The translations under genes and the position numbers were made by a program. Shown here in pieces: positions 11,237 to 21,892 of a stretch of DNA of 61,986 nucleotides. Each line of letters opens with the position of its first letter. The first letter of the stretch is position 1. The notes under the pieces are model-generated. The model saw only the letters and a program-made list of their open reading frames with translations, had not been told where the DNA came from and searched no databases. The DNA is from Paraphysomonas bandaiensis (Eukaryota > Chrysophyceae): positions 1-61,986 of the forward strand of contig CBFFRP010000137.1 of assembly GCA_965644295.1 (NCBI GenBank), read 5' to 3'.

Positions 11237-12509
11237 GACAATATTAGACGCTATACTATACAGTCAATATAGTTACCTAGTTCAGTTCATTAGATTTCAA
11301 TCATGCTGCTTTAACTACCGTATTCATCACTAACGACTCTATTTCAGAAATATTAAACTACATCACTTAATAGGTGTTAGCATCATACGCACTATGTATC
11401 AACAGCACATATATAATATATATGGACCTCACGAGAATGAGGCCGGCTTATCCGTATGAGTTAACATTGCTAGAAGTTGACCCATGCACAACAGGTGTAA
11501 ACAGAATGTTTGAACACGATCACACACGCGTTTAAGCAATCTGGATTTGCCTACAACTCAGAATACCACCTCAAAATATGCTATGGGGACACTACTCTTA
11601 TAAAACTTGAACACAGTGTATATTTATATGAAGTAAATATATGTAAGCTAAGACTATATAGTACAAAAGATGCAGAGGAAAATAAAGCTGATACAAGCTA
11701 TGCGGAGAAAAAATGCAGCCAGACGTATATAGGTAGAGGTGCATGAGTTCTTACGATACACGTGAAGCTAAATTTATTATCTCAGTGTTGTGCTAAAGTG
11801 TGCACCCTACTACACTTGAATGTGGTGATGGTGACATTACCCATGAGCTTGCTTGTATTTTCTGGCACTTTGTACCCACAAGACAGTGTTTTAGTCGCTG
11901 ACTGGCACTTTAAATAGAGCTTGTTCAGTGCAAAATCTACTTTCATGGAGCAACTATTTCACAGCTTCCGTACAGAAGCGTCACCGTTCTTCTGGGTATT
12001 TTGGACACATTACCAGGTCCCAACGTAAGAGCCTTGGAAGTACGTTTGTGTGGCGGCAGCGCTACTGTCTTACCTACGAGCGCATTCTAGCACTCATGTA
12101 AGGGCACTTAGGCATAAGAATATAATCTAGATGGATAGCTATGCCTACTCGTACAATCTCACCATGCAGCACCACCGGCTGCACGGTATCGTATCGGCTC
12201 CGATACGCCGCTCCGATCCGGACATAAAACACTGCTAACTGTTGCTCCATAAGACAAACAGGTTATTCAGAAACCACTAGGATTGCATACACTGATTTCA
12301 TGGACGTCTACTCCCTCGAATTCACCAATGACAGTCGCCGTTACAACAGAAAGCTTCACAATAAAACGAGAGTGATATTCACCTGGGACCAGAGATATGG
12401 TAGTCGTTTGGTTGTTTTGTGTTCCACTCAGTGAATGTCAGCGGATAGTGAATATGTACCCACCCACCACAGTATCTATCGTCTCAATCGCACTGACGTG
12501 TAGATCGAT

Positions 12510-12665
12510 AGCGTATCGGCAGTCAGCATCTTATTTTTCGGACATAAATTGAAGCAAGAATACTCTACATTACTGAAGTACAACTACGGCTGGAATACAT
12601 ATAATTGTTGCGTCAATATTGGAGCATCTTTGAAAAATATACCAAGGATGCCGATCTTGTGCTTG
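12510..12665. repeat. Dispersed repeat family C, copy 1
   Basis: The segment containing ATAAATTGAAGCAAGAATAC, ACAACTACGGCTGGAATACA and AAGGATGCCGAT recurs at 57535-57690 at roughly 80% identity by eye. Both copies sit 5' of genes on the same strand of the window: FkbM begins 190 bp downstream of this copy, and the second copy lies upstream of the gene that starts at 57402 on the other strand. No terminal repeats or coding capacity are visible. Confidence 0.7.
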
Positions 12666-12853
12666 TTTGAGAAGGATCCGACCAGTGTGTTCCATTCCAG
12701 TAAAATCCCCTATATGGGATTCAACGATTAGTCTCTCAGTGTACTGCAGTAGAAAACTCCTGTACACACTCTTCAAACAATTGTCCACGAATGCTTTTTG
12801 AATGCTGGATATTGTCATGATGGAATATTAAGCGCAACTCCCAGTCGAAAACT

Positions 12854-13834
12854 ATGGCTGCTTTGCTACTCATGACCGTTCTTTTCTACTTCGTTGGTGT
12901 CTATGCTGCATCCGCATGGACTCTAGCAGATAATTGTGTGGATATTTATATTGATTTAGGAAGTAACATTGGTAATCAAATTCGGAAACTGTATGAACCG
13001 GACAAATTTTCGAAACCAATTCCACCGATGGTGAAAGTTTTCAAAGAGCACTTCGGCGAAAGACACTCCAGCGTATGTACGTTTTCTTTTGAACCCAACC
13101 CAAAGCACCAACTACGCTTGCGTGAAATGGAAGCCGTGTACAGCTCTCTAGGATGGCGCTATATGCACTTTGCCGCTGCTGTCAGCACTTCGAATGGTAC
13201 CCTTGCTTTATTACGCCGAAAGAAGAACAACTTTGACTTTGCAGCTGTACTTGTGAAAAATCCGTCCTTATTCAAACGTGATAAGATGACTGAGAGTATC
13301 TTGGTACCTGTCATTGACTTTGTTGAGTTTTTGAAACGACATATAATACCGAGACAACTTCCGGATGGTCGCAACACTGGAAAAGTATTGATAAAAATGG
13401 ACATAGAAGGAGAAGAATATAATTTACTCCCTAACCTTATAGCATCTGGAGCTTTATGTGCTGTCGTGGATACTATCACTATTGAATATCATATGCGACA
13501 TGCTCGGAAATTTCTTGGTGGAAAGATGATTAACATAACTCAGGATAACCTGACCGGTTTTATGCATTCTCTAAGTTTAGTCATGGCAATTTCTAAGTCG
13601 AAATGCAAAACCCAACTCAGAAAGTTGGATGACGAGACTTATCAGTACTCATCGCTTGCCCAAATACCTTTGCCGGTTTATAGAGGGACACCAGCTGAAT
13701 GCTTGAGTAATAGAGATGCATGTTTTGATCGCGATGATCATATGTACGGGTGTTGTTTAATTACTCAACCTGGGAGTGGTACTACCATGAAATCCCATGC
13801 GGATATAGTATTTGGTTATGAAAATGTACCATGA
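12854..13834 (+). CDS. FkbM-family methyltransferase, membrane-targeted
   Basis: Single-exon, 326 residues. Residues 1-23 are hydrophobic (LLLMTVLFYFVGVYAASAW) and form a signal peptide or signal anchor. The Rossmann methyltransferase core begins at residue 29 with VDIYIDLGSNIGN (SAM-binding motif I), followed by FEPNP (79-83), the acidic strand KMDIEGEEY (181-189) and TIEYHMR. These are hallmarks of FkbM methyltransferases, which O-methylate small molecules and sugars. The cysteine-containing C-terminus (ECLSNRDACF and GCC) fits a luminal protein. The likely location is the secretory pathway, with glycan or lipid-linked sugar methylation as a plausible role (inference). An uncharacterised paralogue without activity cannot be excluded. 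Confidence 0.85.
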   Translation: MAALLLMTVLFYFVGVYAASAWTLADNCVDIYIDLGSNIGNQIRKLYEPDKFSKPIPPMVKVFKEHFGERHSSVCTFSFEPNPKHQLRLREMEAVYSSLGWRYMHFAAAVSTSNGTLALLRRKKNNFDFAAVLVKNPSLFKRDKMTESILVPVIDFVEFLKRHIIPRQLPDGRNTGKVLIKMDIEGEEYNLLPNLIASGALCAVVDTITIEYHMRHARKFLGGKMINITQDNLTGFMHSLSLVMAISKSKCKTQLRKLDDETYQYSSLAQIPLPVYRGTPAECLSNRDACFDRDDHMYGCCLITQPGSGTTMKSHADIVFGYENVP

Positions 13835-14334
13835 AAAGTCTTAACTTAGAACTGAGGTGTACATTATTACGTCAATGCGAATTTTTGTAGAACATGTAGC
13901 CATTGGCATGCAATTTATGAACCGCCAATATTGGTTTTTACAGTGTATTGAAGGTCACATTTCGATACAATTTATTGGTACATTTAAAATTTACTTTCGG
14001 AGTTACTGTACGTTTTCCTGATTTCATCGTTTGAACTGCTGTATACGAACAAGTACTTTAGTCTCTTCTTTCATCTAATTCATACGAAATGCTTCAGGAT
14101 TCACTGAAGTTATGTATATAACTCAGGAATTTAATTTAAGTTTGGAGTGAAGCTTGCAATGGCGTAGACACTATTGTAGAACTAATTATACCAACGATGC
14201 AGTAATGGCTTAGCTGTTGCAGATTAACAACAGTTAACATTAACTTTTCATGATTAAAATGTACACTTTATCACAGGGTGTGTTTTCTCTCCTTTCATTT
14301 CTTGTTGTAGTCATTGGAATATAAACCAGCAAAC

Positions 14335-14826
14335 CAGGGCCTGGTAACCGTTAATGGTAATGCCATTATATTTGCCGGAGATTTGTCGTTAATTCCATTA
14401 TAATTGCCGGTAACCGAACTACCATTAATGGCCTGTACTGCTATATATACAGAGCCGAGTATTTTTAAGATAATATGAAACATGAATATATAGTATCTAG
14501 AATCGTTGCTATCCTACGAGCCAATTACATGATGTGGGATGTTTATACCCTCCATGAAGATCCTGATGTGCCAGTAGAGAGCGAGAAGTAGTTACAATTC
14601 GTAGTATGCTATTTATTTTAAAATTAGTAATTAAGGGTGCACTGTACTATCTATTATTATGAGCGGTATTATCTACTTTAAGTTAGTAGCTATTAATGGC
14701 CATTATAATTGCCGGGACATATTTCATTAATGCCATTATAATTGCCGGGACATATTTCATTAATGCCATTATAATTGCCGGGAACTGGACTACCATTAAT
14801 GGGCCATTAATGGTTTCCAGGCCCTG
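14335..14826. mobile_element. Inverted-repeat element with ATTATAATTGCC subrepeats
   Basis: The left end CAGGGCCTGGTAACCGTTAA mirrors the right end CCATTAATGGTTTCCAGGCCCTG, giving an imperfect terminal inverted repeat of about 23 bp. Just inside the right end are three tandem copies of a 33-bp unit (CATTATAATTGCCGGGACAT plus TTCATTAAT...) from about 14699 to 14790. The CAGGG terminus resembles the hAT family, but no 8-bp target duplication can be matched, so the flanks may have changed. No coding sequence. Confidence 0.7.
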
Positions 14827-15103
14827 ATATATTCTAGCTTGTTAGAACTGGACATTTCACTGAAGTTAACTTTGCTCTACCCGGAATCCTTAACCTTGCT
14901 ATGTTGAACACAATGCACTTTCAAGTAAAAAATTATAATTATTTTTCTGAACACTTCACTACATATTCGTGTAACATCTGATGAACCATCTGTTCTCAGC
15001 AACATCTGTTTATCTTATGTTCATCAGTCACTCCTATATCTTGTATAGTCACACATCAGTAACTGAATTTAATTCCTTTGTACCTATAATCACCCGTTAC
15101 ACC

Positions 15104-15317
15104 AATTACTAACCCTAACCCTAACCCTACAGTTAAGGATCTTCTCTTATATGACTATCATAATATTGATTGCAATATATTGCAATATATTGTGAGCCAC
15201 TTTAACAGAAACAATATTGATGGGATTTTTGGCCGGTCGAACAATCAATATACTTTACAATATATTGCAATATATTGTACAATGTATTGCAATTCAATAT
15301 ATTGTTTCCTAGCCCTG
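15104..15317. mobile_element. 214-bp hAT-like insertion inside the solo LTR
   Basis: The insertion splits the LTR at GTTACACC, which is duplicated perfectly as an 8-bp direct repeat (15096-15103 and 15318-15325). The right end TAGCCCTG is the usual hAT-type terminus, and subterminal CAATATATTG palindromes recur inverted at both sides. The left end is atypical: in place of CAGGG it starts AATTACTAACCCTAACCC, which includes a telomere-like array. No coding capacity. Confidence 0.78.
15108..15130. repeat. Short interstitial telomere-like array (CCCTAA)3
   Basis: CTAACCCTAACCCTAACCCTA, about three and a half units of CCCTAA (TTAGGG on the other strand), lies exactly at the left border of the insertion at 15104. 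The TTAGGG type is the telomere repeat of many stramenopiles. The array is too short to be a chromosome end. Confidence 0.8.
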
Positions 15318-16344
15318 GTTACACCTATGAGTTGACGTCACCTATTGCACATTGCACACTATTAACTCACTTCAATTGCACAACATATATCCCGTCATAT
15401 TGCAGAATTCAACATAGCTATTGGCGTTAACACCGGTAACCTACATGCAAATATTCTACTGTAGCAACCAACATCATGTGTACACTGTATTGTAAGAGAA
15501 CAGCAATGCATATTACAAGTTAACAAACGAAACTTAATGTACTATTTGTTATTGTTGCACAGGCAGAGTTGGTTCAATATTTCATCAGCATATATATTAC
15601 GCAGGCTATCCACCACCAAATCAATCTGCCCACGCACGCATGTACGTACATGAACTATTTCTATGACTCTACCGTAATCCTTTTATTTCAGTTTCGACTC
15701 TGTGAATATTACATGCTTCATCACAATCGGATCATACTGCACAAAAAGTCACGCCATTATTAAAATATATATAATACGAACCTTGCGTAACTGGAGTTTG
15801 CGTGTAACTTTTTTTGGGTTCTTAGTTGTAGTATAAAAGAAACCTGTTTGCGCTGCACTGACCAGCTTAATGGCCATGGTTTTAATCTTTTTCTGTAGTA
15901 TTATATGTATGTTTAGACACAGATCACACGATAGTACTCTTTTTACCTTTCCCATCAGAAGAATAAGTACTAGACACTGCTATCGCTATTTATGGAAGTC
16001 TGTGAGTTCGGCAATAGCAACATCAAGTGAAGGCTATATTATGTAGGTATGTATGTATGCCGAAGAGTTGGTTGACACATTTTTAGTATGTGTATAGACT
16101 GGTATGTACAGAGTATGCTCTCTGTATTCTCTCACTGCCCAACAAAATACAAGCAATGTCTACCATCTGCTGCTGCTCCTTTCAGTTCTTCTGTAGCCAT
16201 CAGTTTACACTGAATATACTGGCCGTATACCATACATACACTACCATACACTCCTCTCACATCCTCCATACAAAGCAAAGTACATATTTGGCCCCACTGC
16301 TGATCATACACACTACAGACAGGTGCAGGTGCTGTTCAGTTGTT

Positions 16345-17758
16345 ATGATGGCGTCCACTGTTTCTGCTGCCGATATCGCTCCTGATGCGTTTAATGAATC
16401 TGACCAGAGTGATGTGGAGGACACAGAAGACCATGTCGATGACTTGACTTATGATCTGTATAATTTGGTCGCGTGTGATCATCATCCGATTAAAGTGGAT
16501 GGCTCTGAGGATTTGGAGTCCGTATTGCTCACAAGAGCAACTGAAGCCACTCAACTGCTTGTTAACAGGTGCATATTAGCGTCATGGCTCTGTGGACCTG
16601 ACTGTGTACTGACTATGACTGTAGGCTTTTTAAACTACCGGTAGAGCCTTCAGACGTGGGCCCTGTGGCTGTCCTTCCTAATGAATTGTTTCGTATTCCG
16701 AGAGAGAAGCCCCCACCTGAACCCAAGGGCGAAACTGTTTGGCAGAAATTTGCGAGAGAGAAAGGTATTAAAAAGAAGAAGAAGGAACGCATGGTTTTCG
16801 ACGAAGTGACTGAAGAGTATAAGCCTCGCTACGGTTACAAAGGAATAAATCAGGGCGTACAAGAGCATGCTATTGTAGAGGTTAAACCTGGGCAAGATCC
16901 GACTGCGGATCCTTGGGCAGCAGAGAGAGCTGCGAAAAAAGCAAGAGTCGAGAAGAATGAAAAGCACAGAGCGAGGAATATCGAAAGACTTACTGTAGGA
17001 AAGGGAAGAGGAAAAAAGGGAAAAGATATTCCAAGCTATGGTATGCGCACAATGCATTGATGTGTATGTGTAGAAATGTGTACGGTGAATCTGAATGACA
17101 GAGGAATGATGTTTGACTCTGGGTGTGGGCTATTAAGTGCGACGTATGTCACTATGATTGACCTGATATTGATGTATTTAGACCCCGCTGCTGTTCCTGG
17201 AATTCCTGTAGAAATCAGGAGTAATAGTGCTCCAGGTGGGAAGCGTGGAAAGCAGGGGCTTCGACAGGCCTTACAATTAGCCCAACATTCCACTGCCTCA
17301 ATGGGAAGGTATTCGTCATAATAAGAATCGTGAATATGGAAAGTTTATTTCGTGACGTAGGTTTGATGCTGCTCGATATGGCGAGCCAGAGAAGAAAATT
17401 CGCGGGAAAAAACGCAGCTTTAGAGATAACATAGCTGATGATACACTGATGACGGAGAAGGTACATTGCGCATGTGGTTTGACTTCCATCGTGCCGCACA
17501 ATGTGTTGTGTTGTGTACTGCAGTGTGTCGTTTCTATTGTCTCACACACTTTCCTGTGACCAGAAAACAATGAAAAATCAACTTCGCATAGTTGAGGACA
17601 AGATTTACAAGAAAAAGGCAGGTGTGACTAATTCACTGAAACCTTACGAAGGCATTCTTCCGGATGCTCCAAGCGACTCCTTCAAACAGAAGAAAGGGAA
17701 AGGGAGCTTCAAGTCCACTCTTGAAGACCAACCGAAAAAGAAGAAGAGGACAAAGTAA
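16345..17758 (+). CDS. RRS1: Ribosome biogenesis regulatory protein RRS1
   Basis: Five exons: 16345-16568, 16625-17040, 17182-17308, 17361-17460, 17564-17758. All junctions are GT-AG, frame is kept throughout, and the product has 353 residues (human RRS1 has 365). RRS1 signatures occur in order: LTYDLYNLVACDHHPI, LLVNRLFKLPVEPSD, LPREK-like IPREKPPPEPKGETVWQKFA, REKGIKKKKKERMVFDE, YKPRYGYK, ADPWAAERAAKK, IPVEI, and GLRQALQLAQHSTASMGRFD, with a basic lysine-rich tail. RRS1 with RPF2 recruits the 5S RNP to pre-60S ribosomes in the nucleolus. The start is the first of two adjacent ATGs (16345); an open frame continues upstream but is not conserved-looking. Confidence 0.95.
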
Positions 17759-18202
17759 ATAGATATCAGGAATGACGCAGCTAGTGAATCTATAATGATG
17801 AATTAGTATTAAGTTAATAGTCTTTTTTCATTTACAAGATGGGATAAATTAGGACACATATTACCACTTTCGATTATGGTAATGATTGTATTTTAATCAG
17901 ATAGTTGATTTCGGTGAAAAATGGTATAAATTTTATGCGACAATATGTTTATATATAGCAGTATAATATAAAATAGTACCAGTGAAAGTAATTCGTAACC
18001 ATGTAGTAGTAGCAAGTAATATTGGCAAAGTATTATTTGTTTATAGAGTACATTGTTCAGATTCGCACAAAGCTGTGATATAGAGGTTTTTTAGTATTTG
18101 TCATTATAAGGTCACAGATACAATCATGTATTAAGCTGAATCCTAATAGGGCTGCGTAACAATTAATTGCAATTTAATTGTGCCAATTACTGTCTCATTA
18201 AC

Positions 18203-18448
18203 TTAGTTACTCATAACAAGCACGTATAGCATTTTCAACCGTACTTGCATTCCACAGAATCTATTAAAGCGCAAGAACATAAGGGCCTCTAATCGGTGTG
18301 GTGCCATAGATATGCGCAGATCACTCATGTTGATTTTTGCTCTACTGAAAAGACTTTCTACACAATTAGTAGTGGAGAAAATATCCAAGTTTTCGACAGC
18401 AAAAAACAGTAAGAAGCCCTGATAATCCATGTCCATACTGCTGCACAT
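18203..18448 (-). pseudogene. hAT transposase C-terminal (dimerisation) fragment
   Basis: A minus-strand frame encodes NCVESLFSRAKINMSDLR, then MAPHRLEALMFLRFNR, the conserved end of the hAT dimerisation domain. After a one-base shift the adjacent frame continues LWNASTVENAIRACYE and stops at about 18197, so the reading frame is broken near the end. The upstream catalytic part is absent. It resembles the shorter relic inside 5835-6550 (IESLFSRATIV), confirming one family. Confidence 0.8.
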
Positions 18449-18669
18449 CCAGTTCGTAGTGAACTACAATCCTGCAGTGTCCTGTGAGACAGGATCGGAA
18501 AAACATGATTGTCACACTACTTATATATTATATATAATATCTAAAACTAGAGGGTATTGAACATTACATATGGACTAGGGATCGAGCTGAGCTAAGTTTT
18601 GTAGGTCATAATCGACCGTTCAAAGAAACAATACATCTCTTAATGTAAATTAAACGTTATAATGAGAGG

Positions 18670-19865
18670 GTGGTGTTCTGGGGGATAAGTACCGGAGATA
18701 TTTCTCCGGGAAACTAACGTGAGCCGCATATTATATAGTCAGCAGATATATTGTTCTGCCCACTCATAGCCAAATGCTTGTGTGGTACAAGGGACACTAA
18801 TAAGTGTCACTTGTGTAGACGTCTTTGGGCCCTGACGAATAAACAGGCATCCGGGAATGGGCCCACCTCAAGGGCATCCGGGACAGGGCCCACCAGAAGG
18901 GTAACCGGGGTATTGGGCTGCCTGCTGAAGTTAAGCATCCGGGATGTTCACCTTAAGAACTCAAAACACCTGAAGTCAGCAGATGTCAGGTATATCAACA
19001 TTCTGCTTGCTCCCTGCGTTTGCTTTGAGTGATTGATGCTGAGTATGAGTTCACATTATTCGGTATCTGTGTGGCCAATGACCGAGGTAATGCGTCAAAC
19101 TTTCCTCATGGATGCATGGCAATGGCAATGATGTGATTAGACCTGTCATGTCTTCTCACACGTCTACTGCCTAGTCTTGGTTTCTCCTGACCCAGGTCAT
19201 TGAGATTATATCAAGGCTCTGGCACTGTTCTCCAAGCAGTGTCAGGTACATTTGTGGTGCTTTTATGTTATTCTTGCTTAGTAGGTTTTCATCCGAGCGG
19301 GGAAGGTGCACGGTTTCCTACTAGTGTAAGTCACTCGGGAGAAGAGTGCAAGGTGGATGCATGTGCTGGATGAGTGCACACAATGGAGGGAAGACATTGG
19401 AGTCAGCTTGAATTTGTAACAGATTTTGGTAGATGTCTGTTTCATGCGTCAGTGTGCAAAATTGCACCAGTGAGACCGCTTCGTGACCGTGGGAGGACCC
19501 GGCGCTATAGAGCTACTTTATTCTCCCTTCCAGACTACCTGCTGCTGTGAACACCACCTTGAAGAGGGCCCTAAAGATCTGCCGCATATACAGGAGACAT
19601 ATGCCGAAGACACCGACCGCAAGTTGTTTGTGTTAGGACAAGTAGATTGGGCAGGAGCGTATGATCCGGCTTAAACACGCAACTCGTCGTATGCCCATGT
19701 AGCTAACTAAATCGTGTTGTATAGTTGAGCACTTGTCGGTGCATGCAATAGTAACTAGATGAGAGTCATGTTATGCATAGTGTCGCGCGAGTTGTTAGGT
19801 TGGTCGCGGCAACGCACAAGCTTGCGCTTCTTAATAATCAGATTTTCAATCATATAATGAGAGGT
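18670..19865 (+). repeat. Dispersed repeat family B, longest copy
   Basis: Begins GGTGTTCTGGGGGATAAGTA, parallels copy 1 through TGGGCTGCCTGCTGAAG, then continues with CAGCAGATGTCAGGTATATC and about 780 bp of GC-richer sequence absent from copy 1. It ends with a diverged TTGGTCGCGGCAACGCACAA...CAGATTTTCAAT segment. The extra interior suggests the other copies are internal-deletion derivatives. I find no intact protein in it. Confidence 0.65.
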
Positions 19866-20586
19866 CAACCTTCCCACATTTGTAATAGCCATTAAGGGCA
19901 ATAAATGACCATCGCCCTTAATGTTTTCCAACTTCTAATACTAATATTATGTATTTATACTGTATAGTTAATAATTGCCAATAAATTGCAACCTTCCAGC
20001 GAGCAATTATAATTGCAATTATTACATCTATCCCATGCAATTTAATTGCAATTCAATTAATTGTTACGCAGCCCTGCTTAGCAAGTCCTACTCACAACGA
20101 TATCATGCGGCGTGCAGACGTGACTACAAGGAATCCCCGTCTTGGCTTCTGCCCATTTTAGTTCTTGAAGATGAGTATAAGTCGTTTGATATTATTATTC
20201 ACGATAAAAAACGATTTTTAAATTGACAAAATAAATCACGAGCATCATTTTGTCATTCTCATAGCATCCATTGTTTCACTTCCGTATACTGATTCAATAT
20301 CTTGTTGTATGTATGTTCGCTACCTTCCTGAACACTAAAACACTTTAGAAATACCTCAGCCTGCAACAATCGATTCACAGTACTGTAGTAATTCTACCGT
20401 ATGCTATATGACTCTATTTTGCCACAATAAATAGCTAACCAATATAGCACACAACATTTGCGTTATTAGATTATCGGCGAATTTACATGAATTTTACTAC
20501 TGCCATTCTCTCTGTGACTACCAGAGAGTTATGTCAACGCCTTCTAGATATAAGTAGTACATAATATTCATCTAGCAACTAGTATT

Positions 20587-21791
20587 CTACCCGATATGTC
20601 TGGGGTTCTTGGGGTCGAACATTGGCCTCTTGTCTTCTATGGGTACCTCTCCCTTAACCCCCTTTGGTAAACTCTCGTAAACGTGTTGATCTGACCATTT
20701 CTCCTGTTCTGGAACATGTTCCTCACCCAACAGCTTGATTATGTTCTCTTGTACTTTCTTAGCTTTATCTTCATCGCCACGAGCTCTATGAAGCTCAGCT
20801 ATGTTATGTAGGGTTATCACGCAGTCATGATGTTTCTCTCCATACAGCTTGCTGGAAAACAAGTCAGACAAACACATATTTGTAACATAATACAGCACCA
20901 TCGTATCTCTAGAGCCTCGGCGTAGCATTTCTCTGCTCCAGTAAAGTCTTCCAGCTGTTTTAGCACAAGTCCAAGATTATTAAGTGTCAGTGCTGTGATA
21001 GAATCCCTACTCACATACCAAATTACGAACAGCGGGACAAAAAATTCACACTAACCAGTCGCCTCTCTGCTCTCTAGAAGTGTGCAGTATTGATCGTAAG
21101 CGTGTTTCTGCTTCGTTTTTTTCACCTAACACTCGCATCACATTCGCTAAATGGTTGCCATATATGAGAAGATCCTTCGAGTTTGTGTCTGATTGGATCA
21201 AAACTTAACGCGGCCTTAATATACATATCACCACTAACCTCCACCAATAGACTCACGAAGCTCCAGTGCACGAGACAAACACTCCTTAGCCTCATTGATA
21301 TGGGATTTGAATACCTCCTCTTCCGTGGCAGCCTCCGCCATAGTTTTGTGCAACACACCGATATTGGATAGTGTTGTGATATAGGACGGGTGATTTACTC
21401 CGACAACATTTTCATACATCTCCAATGAACGATTATAATTTTCCAAAGCATCCTCATTTTTTCCTAATTGTTTTAGCATGAGTCCGATATTGCTGAAGCA
21501 GCTAGCATGCGCTGCATTGCCAGTCCCCATAATATTAGCTATCTCCGCCTCTAGAGCACGAGCAACATTGAGAGCCTCTTCAAACGCACCTCGAGAGAAG
21601 TGACCTCCCATTAGTCTTCTCATTCTAAATAACTCTTTCTCAACATCCACTGGACTCATATTATGATGATCGATAGTGGCGATAGTGCGATGACCTCTTA
21701 TGGCGATATACTGACATGGAATACATGTCAGCTGAGGAACAGCACTCCGTGGTAATGATATTCGCTTAGCTACAGTGAATAAACTCTTCAT
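20587..21791 (-). CDS. Tetratricopeptide-repeat protein, kinesin-light-chain style
   Basis: Four exons on the minus strand: 21239-21791, 21056-21188, 20899-21006, 20587-20851. Introns are 50, 49 and 47 bp, all GT-AG, and the total is 352 residues. The start is the ATG at 21791 (a TTG lies just upstream). Residues 1-40 are basic, hydroxylated and almost free of acids (MKSLFTVAKRISLPRSAV), which fits a mitochondrial or plastid targeting sequence. TPR units follow: FSNIGLMLKQLGKNEDALEN, TLSNIGVLHKTM, LLIYGNHLANVMRVLGEKNE, LTLNNLGLVLKQLEDFTGAE, and YGEKHHDCVITLHNIAELHR. Such 42-residue TPRs resemble kinesin light chain and Nephrocystin types and act as protein-binding scaffolds; no enzyme domain is attached. 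It is divergent from the IPK1 gene across a (GTAT)n array. Confidence 0.88.
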
Positions 21792-21892
21792 AGGCAACTA
21801 ACAGGCGACTGCTGTGAGACTATGAGGAATGTGGCCACAGAGTAGCGTGAAGACCATTACAGAATGACACACATAATACACTGCCTTATACC

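Larger units (their letters stand above)
9649..12853. other. Intergenic region rich in dispersed repeats
   Basis: No supported gene. It contains two facing copies of dispersed repeat family B (10413-10915 and about 10960-11236) and one copy of repeat family C (12510-12665), listed separately. The segment at about 10028-10357 has ends resembling CTGGTAGC and AACCAGGCAC and internal ATTATAACC/CCGGAAACTGG words. It looks like a decayed relative of the inverted-repeat element at 14335-14826. The rest (11240-12500) holds nothing I can assign. Confidence 0.5.
14840..15414 (-). mobile_element. Solo Copia LTR, interrupted by a hAT-like insertion
   Basis: The reverse complement of this stretch follows the 347-bp LTR of the Copia element at 35315-39452 with moderate divergence. 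Shared words include ACATTTCACTGAAGTTAACT, AACACTTCACTACATATTCG, CACACATCAGTAACTGAATT and TGCAGAATTCAACA. It is bounded by TGTTAG...TCAACA and flanked by perfect 5-bp duplications TAGCT (14835-14839 and 15415-15419). That is the signature of a complete element reduced to one LTR by homologous recombination. A 214-bp foreign segment (15104-15317) interrupts it. Confidence 0.9.
13835..16344. other. Intergenic region filled by nested mobile-element remnants
   Basis: Contains the inverted-repeat element 14335-14826, the solo LTR 14840-15414 and the hAT-like insertion 15104-15317. From 15420 to 16344 the sequence leads into RRS1; it has short GTAT runs near 16045-16060 and CATACA-rich sequence at 16230-16280 but no further supported feature. 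There is no gene between FkbM and RRS1. Confidence 0.6.
18147..20076. mobile_element. hAT transposon remnant invaded by repeat family B
   Basis: The left terminus TAGGGCTGCGTAACAATTAA and the right terminus (complement CAGGGCTGCGTAACAATTAA) form an inverted repeat of more than 20 bp. It is related to, but distinct from, the CAGGGCTGCGTATC ends of the element at 5835-6550. The minus strand just inside the left end encodes the C-terminal end of a hAT transposase (18203-18448). Most of the interior (18670-19865) is a long copy of repeat family B. No 8-bp target duplication is recognisable now. The class call is firm for the termini; the history of the interior is inferred. Confidence 0.75.
17759..20586. 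other. Intergenic region, mostly composite transposon remnants
   Basis: Between RRS1 and the TPR gene. The stretch 17759-18146 is AT-rich and empty. 18147-20076 is the composite element described separately. 20085-20226 is an open stretch ending RRDYKESPSWLL...DDKKRFLN-like at a stop; it might be an orphan terminal exon but has no identifiable partner. 20227-20586 is AT-rich 3' flank of the minus-strand TPR gene. Confidence 0.5.

Noticed and set aside
14335-14826. 8-bp target duplication for the inverted-repeat element
   Set aside because: Flanks CAGCAAAC and ATATATTC do not match, so the element is called from its termini only.
15104-15130. Chromosome end or telomere-adjacent position
   Set aside because: The telomere-like array is only about 3.5 units long and is flanked on both sides by ordinary sequence including genes.
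16090-16344. N-terminal extension of RRS1 from an upstream ATG in the same frame
   Set aside because: The extra 85 residues are hydrophobic/Cys-His rich and unlike RRS1. The ATG at 16345 gives the expected N-terminus.
16650-17057. Minus-strand frame of 135 codons opposite RRS1 exon 2
   Set aside because: RRS1 on the plus strand is strongly supported; the antisense frame has no recognisable composition.
20085-20226. Possible orphan terminal exon (RRDYKESPSWLL...)
   Set aside because: The composition looks protein-like, but no upstream exon, start or family can be identified next to the hAT border, so it was not called as a gene.
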